Made by a program: the position numbers and the translations under genes
Notes under the pieces: generated by a model
Databases searched by the model: none
Seen by the model: the letters and a program-made list of their open reading frames with translations, nothing else
Told to the model about the DNA's origin: nothing
Origin: RYN-122 sp963761655
GTDB taxonomy: Bacteria > Actinomycetota > Actinomycetes > Mycobacteriales > SCTD01
Reading direction: 5' to 3'
Assembly: GCA_963761655.1 (NCBI GenBank)
Contig: CAVXHI010000008.1
Coordinates: 496,001 to 560,000, forward strand
DNA: 64,000 nucleotides
Shown here: positions 31,368 through 38,883 of the stretch, in pieces
Layout of the letters: every line of letters begins with the position of its first letter
Numbering within the stretch: position 1 is the stretch's first letter

Positions 31368-32921
31368 CTACCGCCCGACGACGGGCTCCGCGAGGCGCAG
31401 GGCGCGCGACCGGTAGCTCTTGTCCTTGCCGAGGATCCGCTCGGCGGCGAGCCGGCCCGAGACCAGCACCATCGGCACGCCGACGCCGGGCTGCGTGCCC
31501 GACCCGGCGAACACGACGCCCTCGACCTTGGGCGCGAGGTTGGTCGGCCGGAACGGACCGGTCTGGAAGAACGAGTGGGCGCTCGCGAACGGGGCGCCGG
31601 CCTCCATGCCGCGGCGCTGCCAGTCGGCCGGCGTCGTGACGTCCTCGACCTCGACGGCGTCGCCGAAGCCGACGTAGCCGAGGGCCTCGAGCCGCGCGAC
31701 GCACTCCTCGCGGTACCGCGGCCCGACGACCGACCAGTCGATGCCGCTGGTCTGGTCCGGCGTCGGGAACAGCACGTAGTAGATGTGCTTGCCGTCGGGC
31801 GCGAGCGAGGGGTCGCTGCGGGTGGGGTTCGTGACCAGGACCGACGGGTCGCTCATGAGCGTCTGGTCGTCGATGAGCTCGGTGAAGACCGACTTCCAGG
31901 CCTTGCCGAAGTGGATGTTGTGGTGGGCCGTCTGCGTGTACGCCTGCGACGACCCGGCGAGCAGCAGGAAGCAGCTGGGGGAGTAGGTCAGGCTCTTCAC
32001 CCGGCGCGGGGTCGCCTCGGGCGGCAGCAGCTCGCGGTAGGCGACCGGCAGGTCCGGGTTGAGGACGACGACGTCGGCGTCGAAGCGCTCGCCGTCGCTG
32101 GTCTCCACGCCGACGGCCCGCCCGTGCTCGACGAGCACCCGGCTGACGGTGCGGCCGTAGTGGAACTGCACGCCGTGCTTCTCCGCCGCACCGGCGAGGG
32201 CCCGGGGGACGGCGTGCATGCCGCCCTTGGGGAAGAACACCCCCGCGACGGAGTCCATGTAGGCGATGACCGCGTAGATGGCCAGGGCGTCGTAGGGGGA
32301 CAGGCCGGCGTACATCGACTGGAAGCTCATGACGCGCTGCGTGCGCGGGTCCTTGAGGTACTGGCCGACCTTGGGGGCGAGCTTGCGCATGCCGCCGACG
32401 GCGACGAGCCGGGCGAGGTTCGGCGTCAGCAGGTCGAACGGCGAGTCGATGTTCCGGTCGATGAAGTCCTTCATCTCGTACCGGTACAGCTTGCTGACGA
32501 AGTCGACGTACTCCAGGTAGCCCTTCGCCTCGCCCGGCCCGCAGACCCGCTCGACCTCGTCGGCCATCTCCTGGACGTCGGCCTTGACGTCCAGGCGGCT
32601 GCCGTCCGGGTAGTACGCCCGGTAGAGCGGGTCGACGGGGAGCAGCTCGAGCCAGTCCTCGAGCTTCTCGCCGACGCAGTCGAGGGCGTCGGCGATGAGG
32701 TCCGGCATCGTCAGCACCGTGGGGCCGGTGTCGAACTTGTAGCTGCCGCCGCCGTCGGGCGAGGCGACCTCGAGCAGGCCGTTGCGGCCGCCCGGGACGT
32801 CCTCGCGCTCGAGCACCGTCACCTCGCGACCGGCTCCGGCCAGGCGCAGGGCGGCCGACAGTCCGGCGAGCCCCGCCCCGACGATGACGACGCGGTCGGT
32901 CTTGCCGGGGACGGTCTTCAC
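31368..32921 (-). CDS. crtI: phytoene desaturase
   Basis: A 517-aa FAD-dependent CrtI-family desaturase/isomerase converting phytoene to lycopene or neurosporene. The N-terminal dinucleotide motif is VVIVGAGLAGLSAALRLA with EREDVPGGRNG, then KFDTGPTVLTMP, VFFPKGGMHAVPRAL, and the C-terminal CrtI signature AGSGTQPGVGVPMVLVSG. Full length. The GTG start is leaderless (TACGCT, 7-nt spacer). Downstream on the same strand, in order, lie the RNase-facing intergenic and LVIVD genes; upstream are VOC, map and GGPP synthase genes. Confidence 0.93.
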   Translation of the reverse strand: MKTVPGKTDRVVIVGAGLAGLSAALRLAGAGREVTVLEREDVPGGRNGLLEVASPDGGGSYKFDTGPTVLTMPDLIADALDCVGEKLEDWLELLPVDPLYRAYYPDGSRLDVKADVQEMADEVERVCGPGEAKGYLEYVDFVSKLYRYEMKDFIDRNIDSPFDLLTPNLARLVAVGGMRKLAPKVGQYLKDPRTQRVMSFQSMYAGLSPYDALAIYAVIAYMDSVAGVFFPKGGMHAVPRALAGAAEKHGVQFHYGRTVSRVLVEHGRAVGVETSDGERFDADVVVLNPDLPVAYRELLPPEATPRRVKSLTYSPSCFLLLAGSSQAYTQTAHHNIHFGKAWKSVFTELIDDQTLMSDPSVLVTNPTRSDPSLAPDGKHIYYVLFPTPDQTSGIDWSVVGPRYREECVARLEALGYVGFGDAVEVEDVTTPADWQRRGMEAGAPFASAHSFFQTGPFRPTNLAPKVEGVVFAGSGTQPGVGVPMVLVSGRLAAERILGKDKSYRSRALRLAEPVVGR

Positions 32922-32928
32922 ACGGCTG

Positions 32929-32934
32929 AGCGTA
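32929..32934 (-). promoter_or_regulatory. leaderless -10 (TACGCT) of crtI
   Basis: TACGCT on the minus strand, 7-nt spacer, GTG 32921. Confidence 0.5.
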
Positions 32935-32939
32935 GGCGG

Positions 32940-33374
32940 CTAGGCCCCTGTCGGCGCGGCGAGCTCGAGGGCGACGCCGTCGGGGTCGCGGAACTCGAGG
33001 ATCGCGAGCGCCCCGAGGTCCTTGATGCCGGAGTGCGGCGTCCCGACCTCGTCGAGGACGGTGAGCGCGGCCTCCAGGTCGGCCGTGGAGGAGAGCTGGA
33101 ACGACAGGTGGTCCAGCCCGACCCGGTCCTCGGAGAACACGTCCCCGCCGGGGGCGACCGGGCGCAGACCGAGCAGGTTGCCGTTGCCGAAGGCGTAGAT
33201 CACGCCGCCGAACAGGAAGGCCAGGGCGTCCTTGGTCTCCTGCGGGGCGTCCTCGGGCGGCGCCTCGTAGGCGACGGCGAAGCCGAAGACCTTGTCGTAG
33301 AAGGCCCGCGAGCGGGCGATGTCGGTGACGGTGACGCGGACGTGGGAGTAACCAGCGGGGGCAGGGATCGGCAT
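32940..33374 (-). CDS. VOC/glyoxalase-family protein
   Basis: A 144-aa single-domain vicinal-oxygen-chelate protein with two beta-alpha-beta-beta-beta modules. Candidate metal ligands are His in YSHVRVTVTD, His in GLDHLSFQLS and Glu in DPDGVALELAAP. The family covers lyases, dioxygenases and resistance proteins, so function is open. ATG 33374 lies 8 nt downstream of the map stop, and it is probably the second gene of that transcript. Confidence 0.8.
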   Translation of the reverse strand: MPIPAPAGYSHVRVTVTDIARSRAFYDKVFGFAVAYEAPPEDAPQETKDALAFLFGGVIYAFGNGNLLGLRPVAPGGDVFSEDRVGLDHLSFQLSSTADLEAALTVLDEVGTPHSGIKDLGALAILEFRDPDGVALELAAPTGA

Positions 33375-33381
33375 GCCCGCA

Positions 33382-34387
33382 CTAGACCACGGTGAGCACC
33401 TCGACGCCGTCGTCGGTCACGAGCACGGTGTGCTCGAACTGCGCGGTCCGGCTCTTGTCCTTGGTCGTGGCGGTCCAGCCGTCGTCCCAGAGGTCGTGCC
33501 GGTGGTCGCCGATCGTGATCATCGGCTCGATCGTGAAGGTCTGGCCGGGCTGCAGGACCATCGTCGCCTGCGGGTTGTCGTAGTGGAAGACCTGCGGGTC
33601 GCTGTGGAAGGTCCGGCCGATGCCGTGCCCGACGAACGACCGGACGACGCCGTAGCCCTCGCCCTCGGCGTACGTCTGGATCGCCCGGCCGATGTCGCGC
33701 ACCCGGCTGCCCGGCCGCACGGTCTCGATGCCGAGCTCGAGGCTCCTCCTCGTGACGTCGACCAGGCGGCGGCTGGCGTCGTCGACCTCGCCCACGAGGA
33801 AGGTCGCGTTGGTGTCGCCGTGGAAGCCGTCGAGGAAGATCGTGACGTCGAGGTTCACGATGTCGCCGTCCTTGAGGACGGTGGTGTCGGGGATGCCGTG
33901 GCAGATGACCTCGTTGACGCTGGTGCACAGCGACTTCGGGAAGCCGTTGTAGCCCAGCGGGCTCGGGTAGCCGCCGCGCTCGAGGCACGCCGCGTGGACC
34001 ACGGCGTCGAGCTCGTCGGTGGTGACGCCGGGCCGGACCGCGGCGCCGCCGAGCGCCAGCACCTCCGCGGCCGCCCTGCCCGCCGCCCGCATGAGGGCGA
34101 TCTCCTCGGGCGTCTTCGGCGCAGCGGTGCCCCGGTCCGCGGGGGCGTCCGTGCCGGTCGAGGGCGTAGTCGGGCCGGGCGATCTCCGCGGGCACCTCGC
34201 GGCGCGGCGACACCTTCCCCTTCGTCACGTACCGGGACGCCTCGACCGCGGCGGCCTCGCGGGCCGCGGCCTCGGCCGCGACCCGGGCCGGGTCGAGGTC
34301 GGCGATCCGGTGGCACCGCTTGTACTTGCGGCCGCTGCCGCACCAGCACGGGTCGTTGGCGCTGAGCTGCGGGGTCGACGTCGTCAC
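33382..34387 (-). CDS. map: type I methionine aminopeptidase with N-terminal SEC-C zinc motif (single-base frameshift near 34155)
   Basis: Removes N-terminal Met from nascent proteins. The first frame encodes a SEC-C zinc motif (DPCWCGSGRKYKRCH, residues 13-27) plus a linker ending PDYALD. The catalytic domain is in the adjacent frame: IALMRAAGRAAAEV, CTSVNEVICHGIPD, LDVTIFLDGFHGDTN (metal Asp pair), FVGHGIGRTFH (His), TIEPMI (Glu) and QFEHTVLV (Glu). One extra C around 34154-34157 explains the shift. Because at least one Map is normally essential, a sequence error is more likely than a broken gene, unless another map copy exists elsewhere. Leaderless GTG 34387. Confidence 0.82.
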
Positions 34388-34393
34388 GCGGTC

Positions 34394-34399
34394 AGGCTA
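34394..34399 (-). promoter_or_regulatory. leaderless -10 (TAGCCT) of map built on a stop codon
   Basis: The TAG stop of the polyprenyl synthetase (34399-34397) is bases 1-3 of TAGCCT; a 6-nt spacer leads to GTG 34387. Confidence 0.6.
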
Positions 34400-35458
34400 G
34401 GTCGCGCGGGCGGTGGCCGCGACGGCCAGCTCCTCGAGCACCTCGCGGGCCTCGGCCTCGACCGGGGCGGCTCGGACGGCCTGGACGGCGTCGTCGAGCA
34501 GCTCGCCGATGAGGCTCTCGACGCGGGCGCACGCCCCGGTGTCGGTGAGGACCTGCCGCAGGGCGGCGACGCCGTCGTCGGACAGGTGAGGGTCGCCGAG
34601 GTGGCGGCGGACGACCGACTCCTGGGCCGGCGTCGCCTGCTCCAGGGCCATGGCGACGAGGACGGTCCGCTTGCCCTCGCGCAGGTCGTCGCCGGCGGGC
34701 TTGCCGGTCTGGGCGGGGTCGCCGAACACGCCGAGGACGTCGTCGCGCAGCTGGAAGGCCTCACCGAGCGGCAGGCCGTAGCCGGAGTACGCCTCGGCGA
34801 CCTCGGGCCCCGCGCCCGCGAGCGCCGCCCCCAGGTGCAGCGGCTTCTCGATCGTGTACTTCGCGCTCTTGTACCGGGCGACCCGCAGGGCGCTCTCCAC
34901 CGTGCCGCCGCCCTTGGCCTGCTCGAGCAGGTCGAGGTACTGCCCGCCCATGAGCTCGCTGCGCATCTCGTCGAAGACGGCCTTGGCGGCCGGCAGGACG
35001 GCGCCGGGGACGCCGCTGGTCATCAGCATCTCGTCGGACCAGGACAGCGCGAGGTCGCCGAGCAGGATCGCCGCGCCCGCGCCGAACGCCTCGGGGTCGC
35101 CGTGCCAGCCCTGCGCCCGGTGCGAGCCGGCGAAGCGCCGGTGGACGGCGGGGGCGCCGCGCCGGGTGTCGCTGCCGTCCATGACGTCGTCGTGGATGAG
35201 GGCGCAGGCCTGGAACAGCTCGAGCGCGGCCGCGGCGACGACGACCTCGTCACCGTCCCGGCCCCCGGCGCCGCGGTAGCCCCAGTAGCAGAAGGCCGGG
35301 CGCAGCCGCTTGCCACCGGCCACGAGGTCGGTCAGGGCGTCGACCAGGGGACCGAGGTCCTCGCTCACGCGGTCCAGCCGGGGCGCCTGCAGGCCGACGA
35401 ACCCGTCCAGCGCCTTCTGCACCCGCTGGCGCAGGTCGGCGCGGTCGAGAGGGCTCAC
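34397..35458 (-). CDS. polyprenyl diphosphate (GGPP-type) synthase
   Basis: A 353-aa trans-isoprenyl diphosphate synthase (IdsA/CrtE type). The first Asp-rich motif is IHDDVMDGSDTRRG (about 92-105), with GGKRLRPAF upstream and the second motif LRDDVLGVFGDP (about 237-248); KPAGDDLREGKRT follows. It likely supplies GGPP for CrtB (inference from the nearby carotenoid genes) and possibly for quinones. M. tuberculosis Rv2173 is a comparable gene near metF. Leaderless GTG, 36 bp from the divergent leaderless metF start. Confidence 0.9.
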   Translation of the reverse strand: MSPLDRADLRQRVQKALDGFVGLQAPRLDRVSEDLGPLVDALTDLVAGGKRLRPAFCYWGYRGAGGRDGDEVVVAAAALELFQACALIHDDVMDGSDTRRGAPAVHRRFAGSHRAQGWHGDPEAFGAGAAILLGDLALSWSDEMLMTSGVPGAVLPAAKAVFDEMRSELMGGQYLDLLEQAKGGGTVESALRVARYKSAKYTIEKPLHLGAALAGAGPEVAEAYSGYGLPLGEAFQLRDDVLGVFGDPAQTGKPAGDDLREGKRTVLVAMALEQATPAQESVVRRHLGDPHLSDDGVAALRQVLTDTGACARVESLIGELLDDAVQAVRAAPVEAEAREVLEELAVAATARAT

Positions 35459-35464
35459 CGGGCC

Positions 35465-35488
35465 ACCCTAGGGCTCCCCGGCTAGCCT
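35465..35488. promoter_or_regulatory. back-to-back leaderless promoters of the isoprenyl synthase and metF
   Basis: TAGGGT on the minus strand (35470-35465, 6-nt spacer to GTG 35458) and TAGCCT on the plus strand (35483-35488, 6-nt spacer to ATG 35495) lie only 12 bp apart in a 36-bp intergenic region. There is no room for two conventional -35 boxes without overlap, so the two promoters must use each other's DNA. Confidence 0.6.
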
Positions 35489-35494
35489 CGGGGC

Positions 35495-36409
35495 ATGGCG
35501 ACCGGCTCGATCAGGGACATGCTCGCGACCGGCGAGCGGACCTTCTCCTTCGAGTTCTTCCCGGCGAAGACCGACGACGGCGAGCGGCAGCTCTGGCAGG
35601 CCCTGCGCGAGCTCGAGCCGCTCAAGCCCGACTTCGTCTCGATCACCTACGGCGCGGGCGGCTCCACCCGCGACCGCACGATCGCCATGACCGAGAAGAT
35701 CGCCACCGAGACGACCTTCACGCCGCTGGCCCACCTGACCGCCGTCGACCACTCGGTCGCCGAGCTGCGGCGCATCGTCGGGCAGCTCGCCGACGCCGGG
35801 GTGCGCAACGTCCTCGCCCTGCGCGGCGACCCCCCGGGCGACCCCATGGGGGAGTGGCTCAAGCACTCCGAGGGCCTCGAGTACGCCTCCGACCTCGTCG
35901 AGCTCGTCCGCGCCTCCGGCGACTTCTGCGTCGGCGTCGCGGCGTTCCCGGAGAAGCACCCGCGGTCCGCCGACCTCGACAGCGACGTCGCGCGGTTCGT
36001 GCAGAAGTGCCGGGCCGGCGCGGAGTTCGCCATCACGCAGTTCTTCTTCGACCCCGCCGACTACCTCCGGCTGCGCGACCGGGTGGCCGAGACCGGCTGC
36101 GAGGTCCCGATCCTGCCCGGGATCATGCCCGTGACCAACGTCAAGAGCATCGAGCGGATGGCCCAGCTGTCCAACGCCGCGTTCCCGGCGTCGCTGGCCG
36201 AGCGGCTGCACGCCGTCGAGGACGACCCGGCGGCGGTCCGCGAGATCGGCGTCGAGGTCGCGACCGAGCTGTGCCAGACGCTGCTCGCCGAGGGCGCTCC
36301 CGGCCTGCACTTCATCACCCTCAACCGCAGCACGGCGACGCGCGACATCTGGACCCGCCTGGACCTGTCGGCGCGCCTGCCCGTGGGTGCGGCAGCCCCC
36401 GCGTCATAG
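35495..36409 (+). CDS. metF: 5,10-methylenetetrahydrofolate reductase
   Basis: A 304-aa flavoprotein reducing 5,10-methylene-THF to 5-methyl-THF for methionine synthesis. TIM-barrel landmarks: FSFEFFPAKTDDGE (catalytic Glu), FVSITYGAGGSTRDRT, HLTAVDHS, NVLALRGDPPGDP, FAITQFFFDP and ILPGIMPVTN. Full length. Leaderless ATG. Its TAG stop is embedded in the -10 of the next gene. Confidence 0.95.
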   Translation: MATGSIRDMLATGERTFSFEFFPAKTDDGERQLWQALRELEPLKPDFVSITYGAGGSTRDRTIAMTEKIATETTFTPLAHLTAVDHSVAELRRIVGQLADAGVRNVLALRGDPPGDPMGEWLKHSEGLEYASDLVELVRASGDFCVGVAAFPEKHPRSADLDSDVARFVQKCRAGAEFAITQFFFDPADYLRLRDRVAETGCEVPILPGIMPVTNVKSIERMAQLSNAAFPASLAERLHAVEDDPAAVREIGVEVATELCQTLLAEGAPGLHFITLNRSTATRDIWTRLDLSARLPVGAAAPAS

Positions 36410-36412
36410 CCT
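36407..36412 (+). promoter_or_regulatory. leaderless -10 (TAGCCT) built on the metF stop codon
   Basis: The metF stop (36407-36409) forms bases 1-3 of TAGCCT; a 6-nt spacer leads to ATG 36419. Confidence 0.6.
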
Positions 36413-36418
36413 CGTCGC

Positions 36419-36862
36419 ATGAACCTGTCGCACCGCGTGCGCACGACGGCGTCGCCGGCTGAGGTCTGGAGCGTGCTGGGCGACCCGCAGCGCTGGCCCG
36501 AGTTCGACCTGTTCCTGCGCAAGGTCCGCGGTGCCCACGGCCGGGCCGCCGCCGGCCAGCACCTGCTCGGCGTCGCCCGGGTGGCGTCGCTGCGGATCCC
36601 CGTCGACGTCGTCGAGGCCGTGACGGACAAGCGGCTCGTCCTGCTGGTGCACACCGCGCCCGGCCTGCGCGAGACCGTGACCACCGAGATCACCCCGACG
36701 GTGCGGGGCGGCAGCGACATCGTCGTGTCGGTCGTCGTCGAGGGGCTGTGGGCCCGGGCCGGCGCCCTCCCGCTCTGGCTCGGCAGTGCGCTCAACCTGC
36801 GGCTGCTCGCCACGCTGACCGAGCGGGCAGTGAGGAAGCAGCGGCGCGAGCGCACGGCGTGA
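36419..36862 (+). CDS. SRPBCC/polyketide-cyclase-like lipid-binding protein
   Basis: A 147-aa START-like fold protein: MNLSHRVRTTASPAEVWSV in the first strand/helix, WPEFDLFLRKV, a central sheet and a long C-terminal helix (LNLRLLATLTERAVRKQ). Such proteins bind hydrophobic ligands. A similar SRPBCC protein is found near the acyltransferase region in mycobacteria (Rv2185c). It is coupled by GTGA to the CDP-alcohol transferase, which hints at a lipid role (inference). Confidence 0.78.
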   Translation: MNLSHRVRTTASPAEVWSVLGDPQRWPEFDLFLRKVRGAHGRAAAGQHLLGVARVASLRIPVDVVEAVTDKRLVLLVHTAPGLRETVTTEITPTVRGGSDIVVSVVVEGLWARAGALPLWLGSALNLRLLATLTERAVRKQRRERTA

Positions 36863-37662
36863 GCGGCCCCCTGGTCGGCCTGGTCGCCCTCGGGGTCGTC
36901 CTCGTCGTCCTCGGCCTGGTCACCGCCCGCCGTCCGGAGCACGAGGTCGAGGACCGCGACGGCTACTTCGACCGCTGGCAGGTCCTGCACGGCGGCTACG
37001 ACCCCCGCACCGCCACCGTCTGGGTGCGCTTCTGGCTGACGCTCGTCTACCGGATCGGCCGTCCGCTGGCCAGGCGCGGCGTGCAGCCCGACGTCGTCAC
37101 GCTGTCGTCGGTGTGGATCGCCCTGGCCGTGTTCGTGCCGGCGGCCGAGGGCGGGCACTGGCCGATCCTCGCCGGCTGGGTCCTCGTCGCGAGCGGGCTG
37201 TTCGACACCCTGGACGGCTGCGTCGCGGTCCTCGAGCGCCGGACGACGAAGTGGGGCTACGTCCTCGACTCCCTGGTCGACCGCGTCAACGACGTCGTCT
37301 ACCTGGTGGCCGTCGTCTCGGTCGGGGCGCCGGTCGAGCTCGCCGTCGTCTGCGGCACCGGCTTCTTCCTGCTCGAGTACGCCCGCGCCCGGTCCGGCAA
37401 CGCCGGCGGCGACGAGGTCGGCCGGGTCACCGTCGGCGAGCGCCCCATGCGGGTCATCTTCCTGTCGGCGTCGATCCACTTCGGCGGCGTGTTCGTCGCC
37501 CGCGCCGACACCGTCGCCACCGTCGGGCTCTCGGTGATGACGGCGTTCACCGCGGTCGGGCTCGGGCAGCTGCTGGTCGCCGTGCGGCGGCAGCTGCTGG
37601 CGCTGCCCGTCCAGGAGCCGGCCGTGCAGGAGCCGGCCGCGCAGGAGCCAGCTGCGCGCTAG
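36859..37662 (+). CDS. CDP-alcohol phosphatidyltransferase family protein
   Basis: A 267-aa integral membrane enzyme with about six helices. The catalytic motif reads DTLDGCVAVL, eight residues, then GYVLDSLVD, so the four Asp are present but the Arg of the consensus DGx2AR is Val. The family transfers a phosphoalcohol from CDP-activated lipid or alcohol; the unusual motif makes the substrate uncertain. The C-terminus has three copies of QEPA(V/A) from a 15-nt tandem repeat (37609-37653). GTG 36859 overlaps the SRPBCC stop; the TAG stop overlaps the convergent gene as CTAG. Confidence 0.82.
   Translation: MSGPLVGLVALGVVLVVLGLVTARRPEHEVEDRDGYFDRWQVLHGGYDPRTATVWVRFWLTLVYRIGRPLARRGVQPDVVTLSSVWIALAVFVPAAEGGHWPILAGWVLVASGLFDTLDGCVAVLERRTTKWGYVLDSLVDRVNDVVYLVAVVSVGAPVELAVVCGTGFFLLEYARARSGNAGGDEVGRVTVGERPMRVIFLSASIHFGGVFVARADTVATVGLSVMTAFTAVGLGQLLVAVRRQLLALPVQEPAVQEPAAQEPAAR
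37609..37653 (+). repeat. three 15-nt tandem repeats in the CDP-alcohol transferase gene
   Basis: Three near-identical 15-nt units encode QEPA-type pentapeptides at the cytoplasmic tail of the enzyme; such in-frame repeats can vary in copy number between strains. Confidence 0.7.
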
Positions 37663-38024
37663 CGCTGACGTCCCAGCCGGGCGCCGGTCACCGTGGCCGC
37701 GCCCGCGGTGAGCAGGGCCGCGACCGCGGCGACGAACCGGTCCCGCAGCCCGGGCACGAGCGCCGCGACGACGACGACCACGAGCAGCACCACGAGGTGC
37801 GCCCCGATCGTCGAGCCCACCCGCTGGAGGCTCACGCCGCTGCGCCGCGCGAGGTCGGTGCCCCTGCGCCGGCCCCGGAGGGCGGCGGTCCGCGCGACCG
37901 GCAGCCCGAGGAAGACCCCGGCGACCGTGCCGAGCAGGCCGAACACCACCGACACCTGCGTCACGAGGACGACCAGGACGACGACGAACCATGCCAGGAG
38001 CAGTGCGCGCTCGACCTTGTTCAC
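37659..38024 (-). CDS. small integral membrane protein
   Basis: A 121-aa protein with three hydrophobic helices (LLLAWFVVVLVVLVTQVSVV, a second spanning LLGTVAGVFLGLPV, then LVVLLVVVVVAALVPG) and basic loops (LRGRRRGTDLARR). No family recognised. GTG 38024 is 6 nt downstream of CAGACT (38031-38036, minus), so leaderless. It is convergent with the CDP-alcohol transferase and shares CTAG at the stops. Confidence 0.6.
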   Translation of the reverse strand: MNKVERALLLAWFVVVLVVLVTQVSVVFGLLGTVAGVFLGLPVARTAALRGRRRGTDLARRSGVSLQRVGSTIGAHLVVLLVVVVVAALVPGLRDRFVAAVAALLTAGAATVTGARLGRQR

Positions 38025-38056
38025 CTGCCCAGTCTGCCGGACGCGGGCCCGCGGAC

Positions 38057-38803
38057 CTAGATCCAGCTGGGGTCGTCGGCGCCGAGGTCGCCGTCCGCGG
38101 GGTCGGGCGTGGTCGGGTCCACCCCGGGGGTCCCGCCGTCGGACGGTGCGGGCTCGCCGCCGGAGGCCTCGGTCTGCTGCGCCGTCTCGAGGGCGTCGGC
38201 AGCCTCGAGCACGGCCGCCTGGGCCGCCTCCGCCGCGTCGAACGCTGCGGCAGCCAGCGTCTCCTTCGCCGTGGCGACGGCGGCGGCGGCCCTGGCCGCG
38301 ACGGCAGCCGACCGGGCCGCGGTCGTGGCGCGGGTGGCAGCCGTCGCGGCCGACGCAGCCGCGGCGGCGGCGGTCCGGGAGGCGGCGGCGGCCGTGGTGG
38401 CCTTCCGCTGCGCGGCGGCGCGGGCCTTGACGCCCTTGGCCTTGGCGACGGCGGCCTTCGCGGCAGCCGCGGCCCTGGCGGCGACGGCGGCCCTGCTCCT
38501 GGCGACGGCGGCGGCAGAGGTCCTGGCCTTGGCGGTGGCGGCCGTGCTGGCGGCCCGGGTCTGGGCCGCGTCGGAGGCCTCGAACGCGGCCTGGCCGACG
38601 GTCTCCGCGGCAGCCAGGGCGGCGTCCGCGACCGCCAGAGCGGCCTGTGCCGCGGCGAACGCGTCGCGGGCGGCCTCGACCGGGGACTGCTCCTGCACGG
38701 AGGCGGGGGAGGCGGGAGCGGCCAGGGCCGGGGCGCACGTGCCCAGGAGCAGGACGGGCAGGAGGCCGGCGGTGACCAGCAGGGGGCGGGCGGAGCGCTT
38801 CAT
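38057..38803 (-). CDS. exported alanine-rich low-complexity protein
   Basis: A 248-aa protein: signal peptide (LLVTAGLLPVLLLGTCAPALA), then about 150 residues that are mostly Ala with regularly spaced Lys/Arg and Thr/Ser, predicted as one very long helix, and an acidic Gly/Pro/Asp tail ending DDPSWI. Heptad-like spacing suggests a coiled coil or cell-wall-associated rod. No family recognised. ATG 38803 has GGAGA upstream. Its opposite-strand long frame is a composition artefact. Confidence 0.6.
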   Translation of the reverse strand: MKRSARPLLVTAGLLPVLLLGTCAPALAAPASPASVQEQSPVEAARDAFAAAQAALAVADAALAAAETVGQAAFEASDAAQTRAASTAATAKARTSAAAVARSRAAVAARAAAAAKAAVAKAKGVKARAAAQRKATTAAAASRTAAAAAASAATAATRATTAARSAAVAARAAAAVATAKETLAAAAFDAAEAAQAAVLEAADALETAQQTEASGGEPAPSDGGTPGVDPTTPDPADGDLGADDPSWI

Positions 38804-38863
38804 GCGGATCTCCAGGCTCGGTGGACGACCCTCCCTGCATCGGGACGGCGCACCCGCGACCTG

Positions 38864-38879
38864 TCACCCTCCGGGGTGA
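38864..38879 (-). terminator. short hairpin after the carotenoid operon
   Basis: TCACCC, 4-nt loop, GGGTGA just downstream of the last gene of the minus-strand carotenoid operon (stop at 38884). A 6-bp stem without a U-run; weak evidence. Confidence 0.35.
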
Positions 38880-38883
38880 GGCC

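Noticed and set aside
35459..35494. Cobalamin or SAM riboswitch before metF
   Set aside because: The intergenic space is only 36 bp and both flanking genes appear leaderless.
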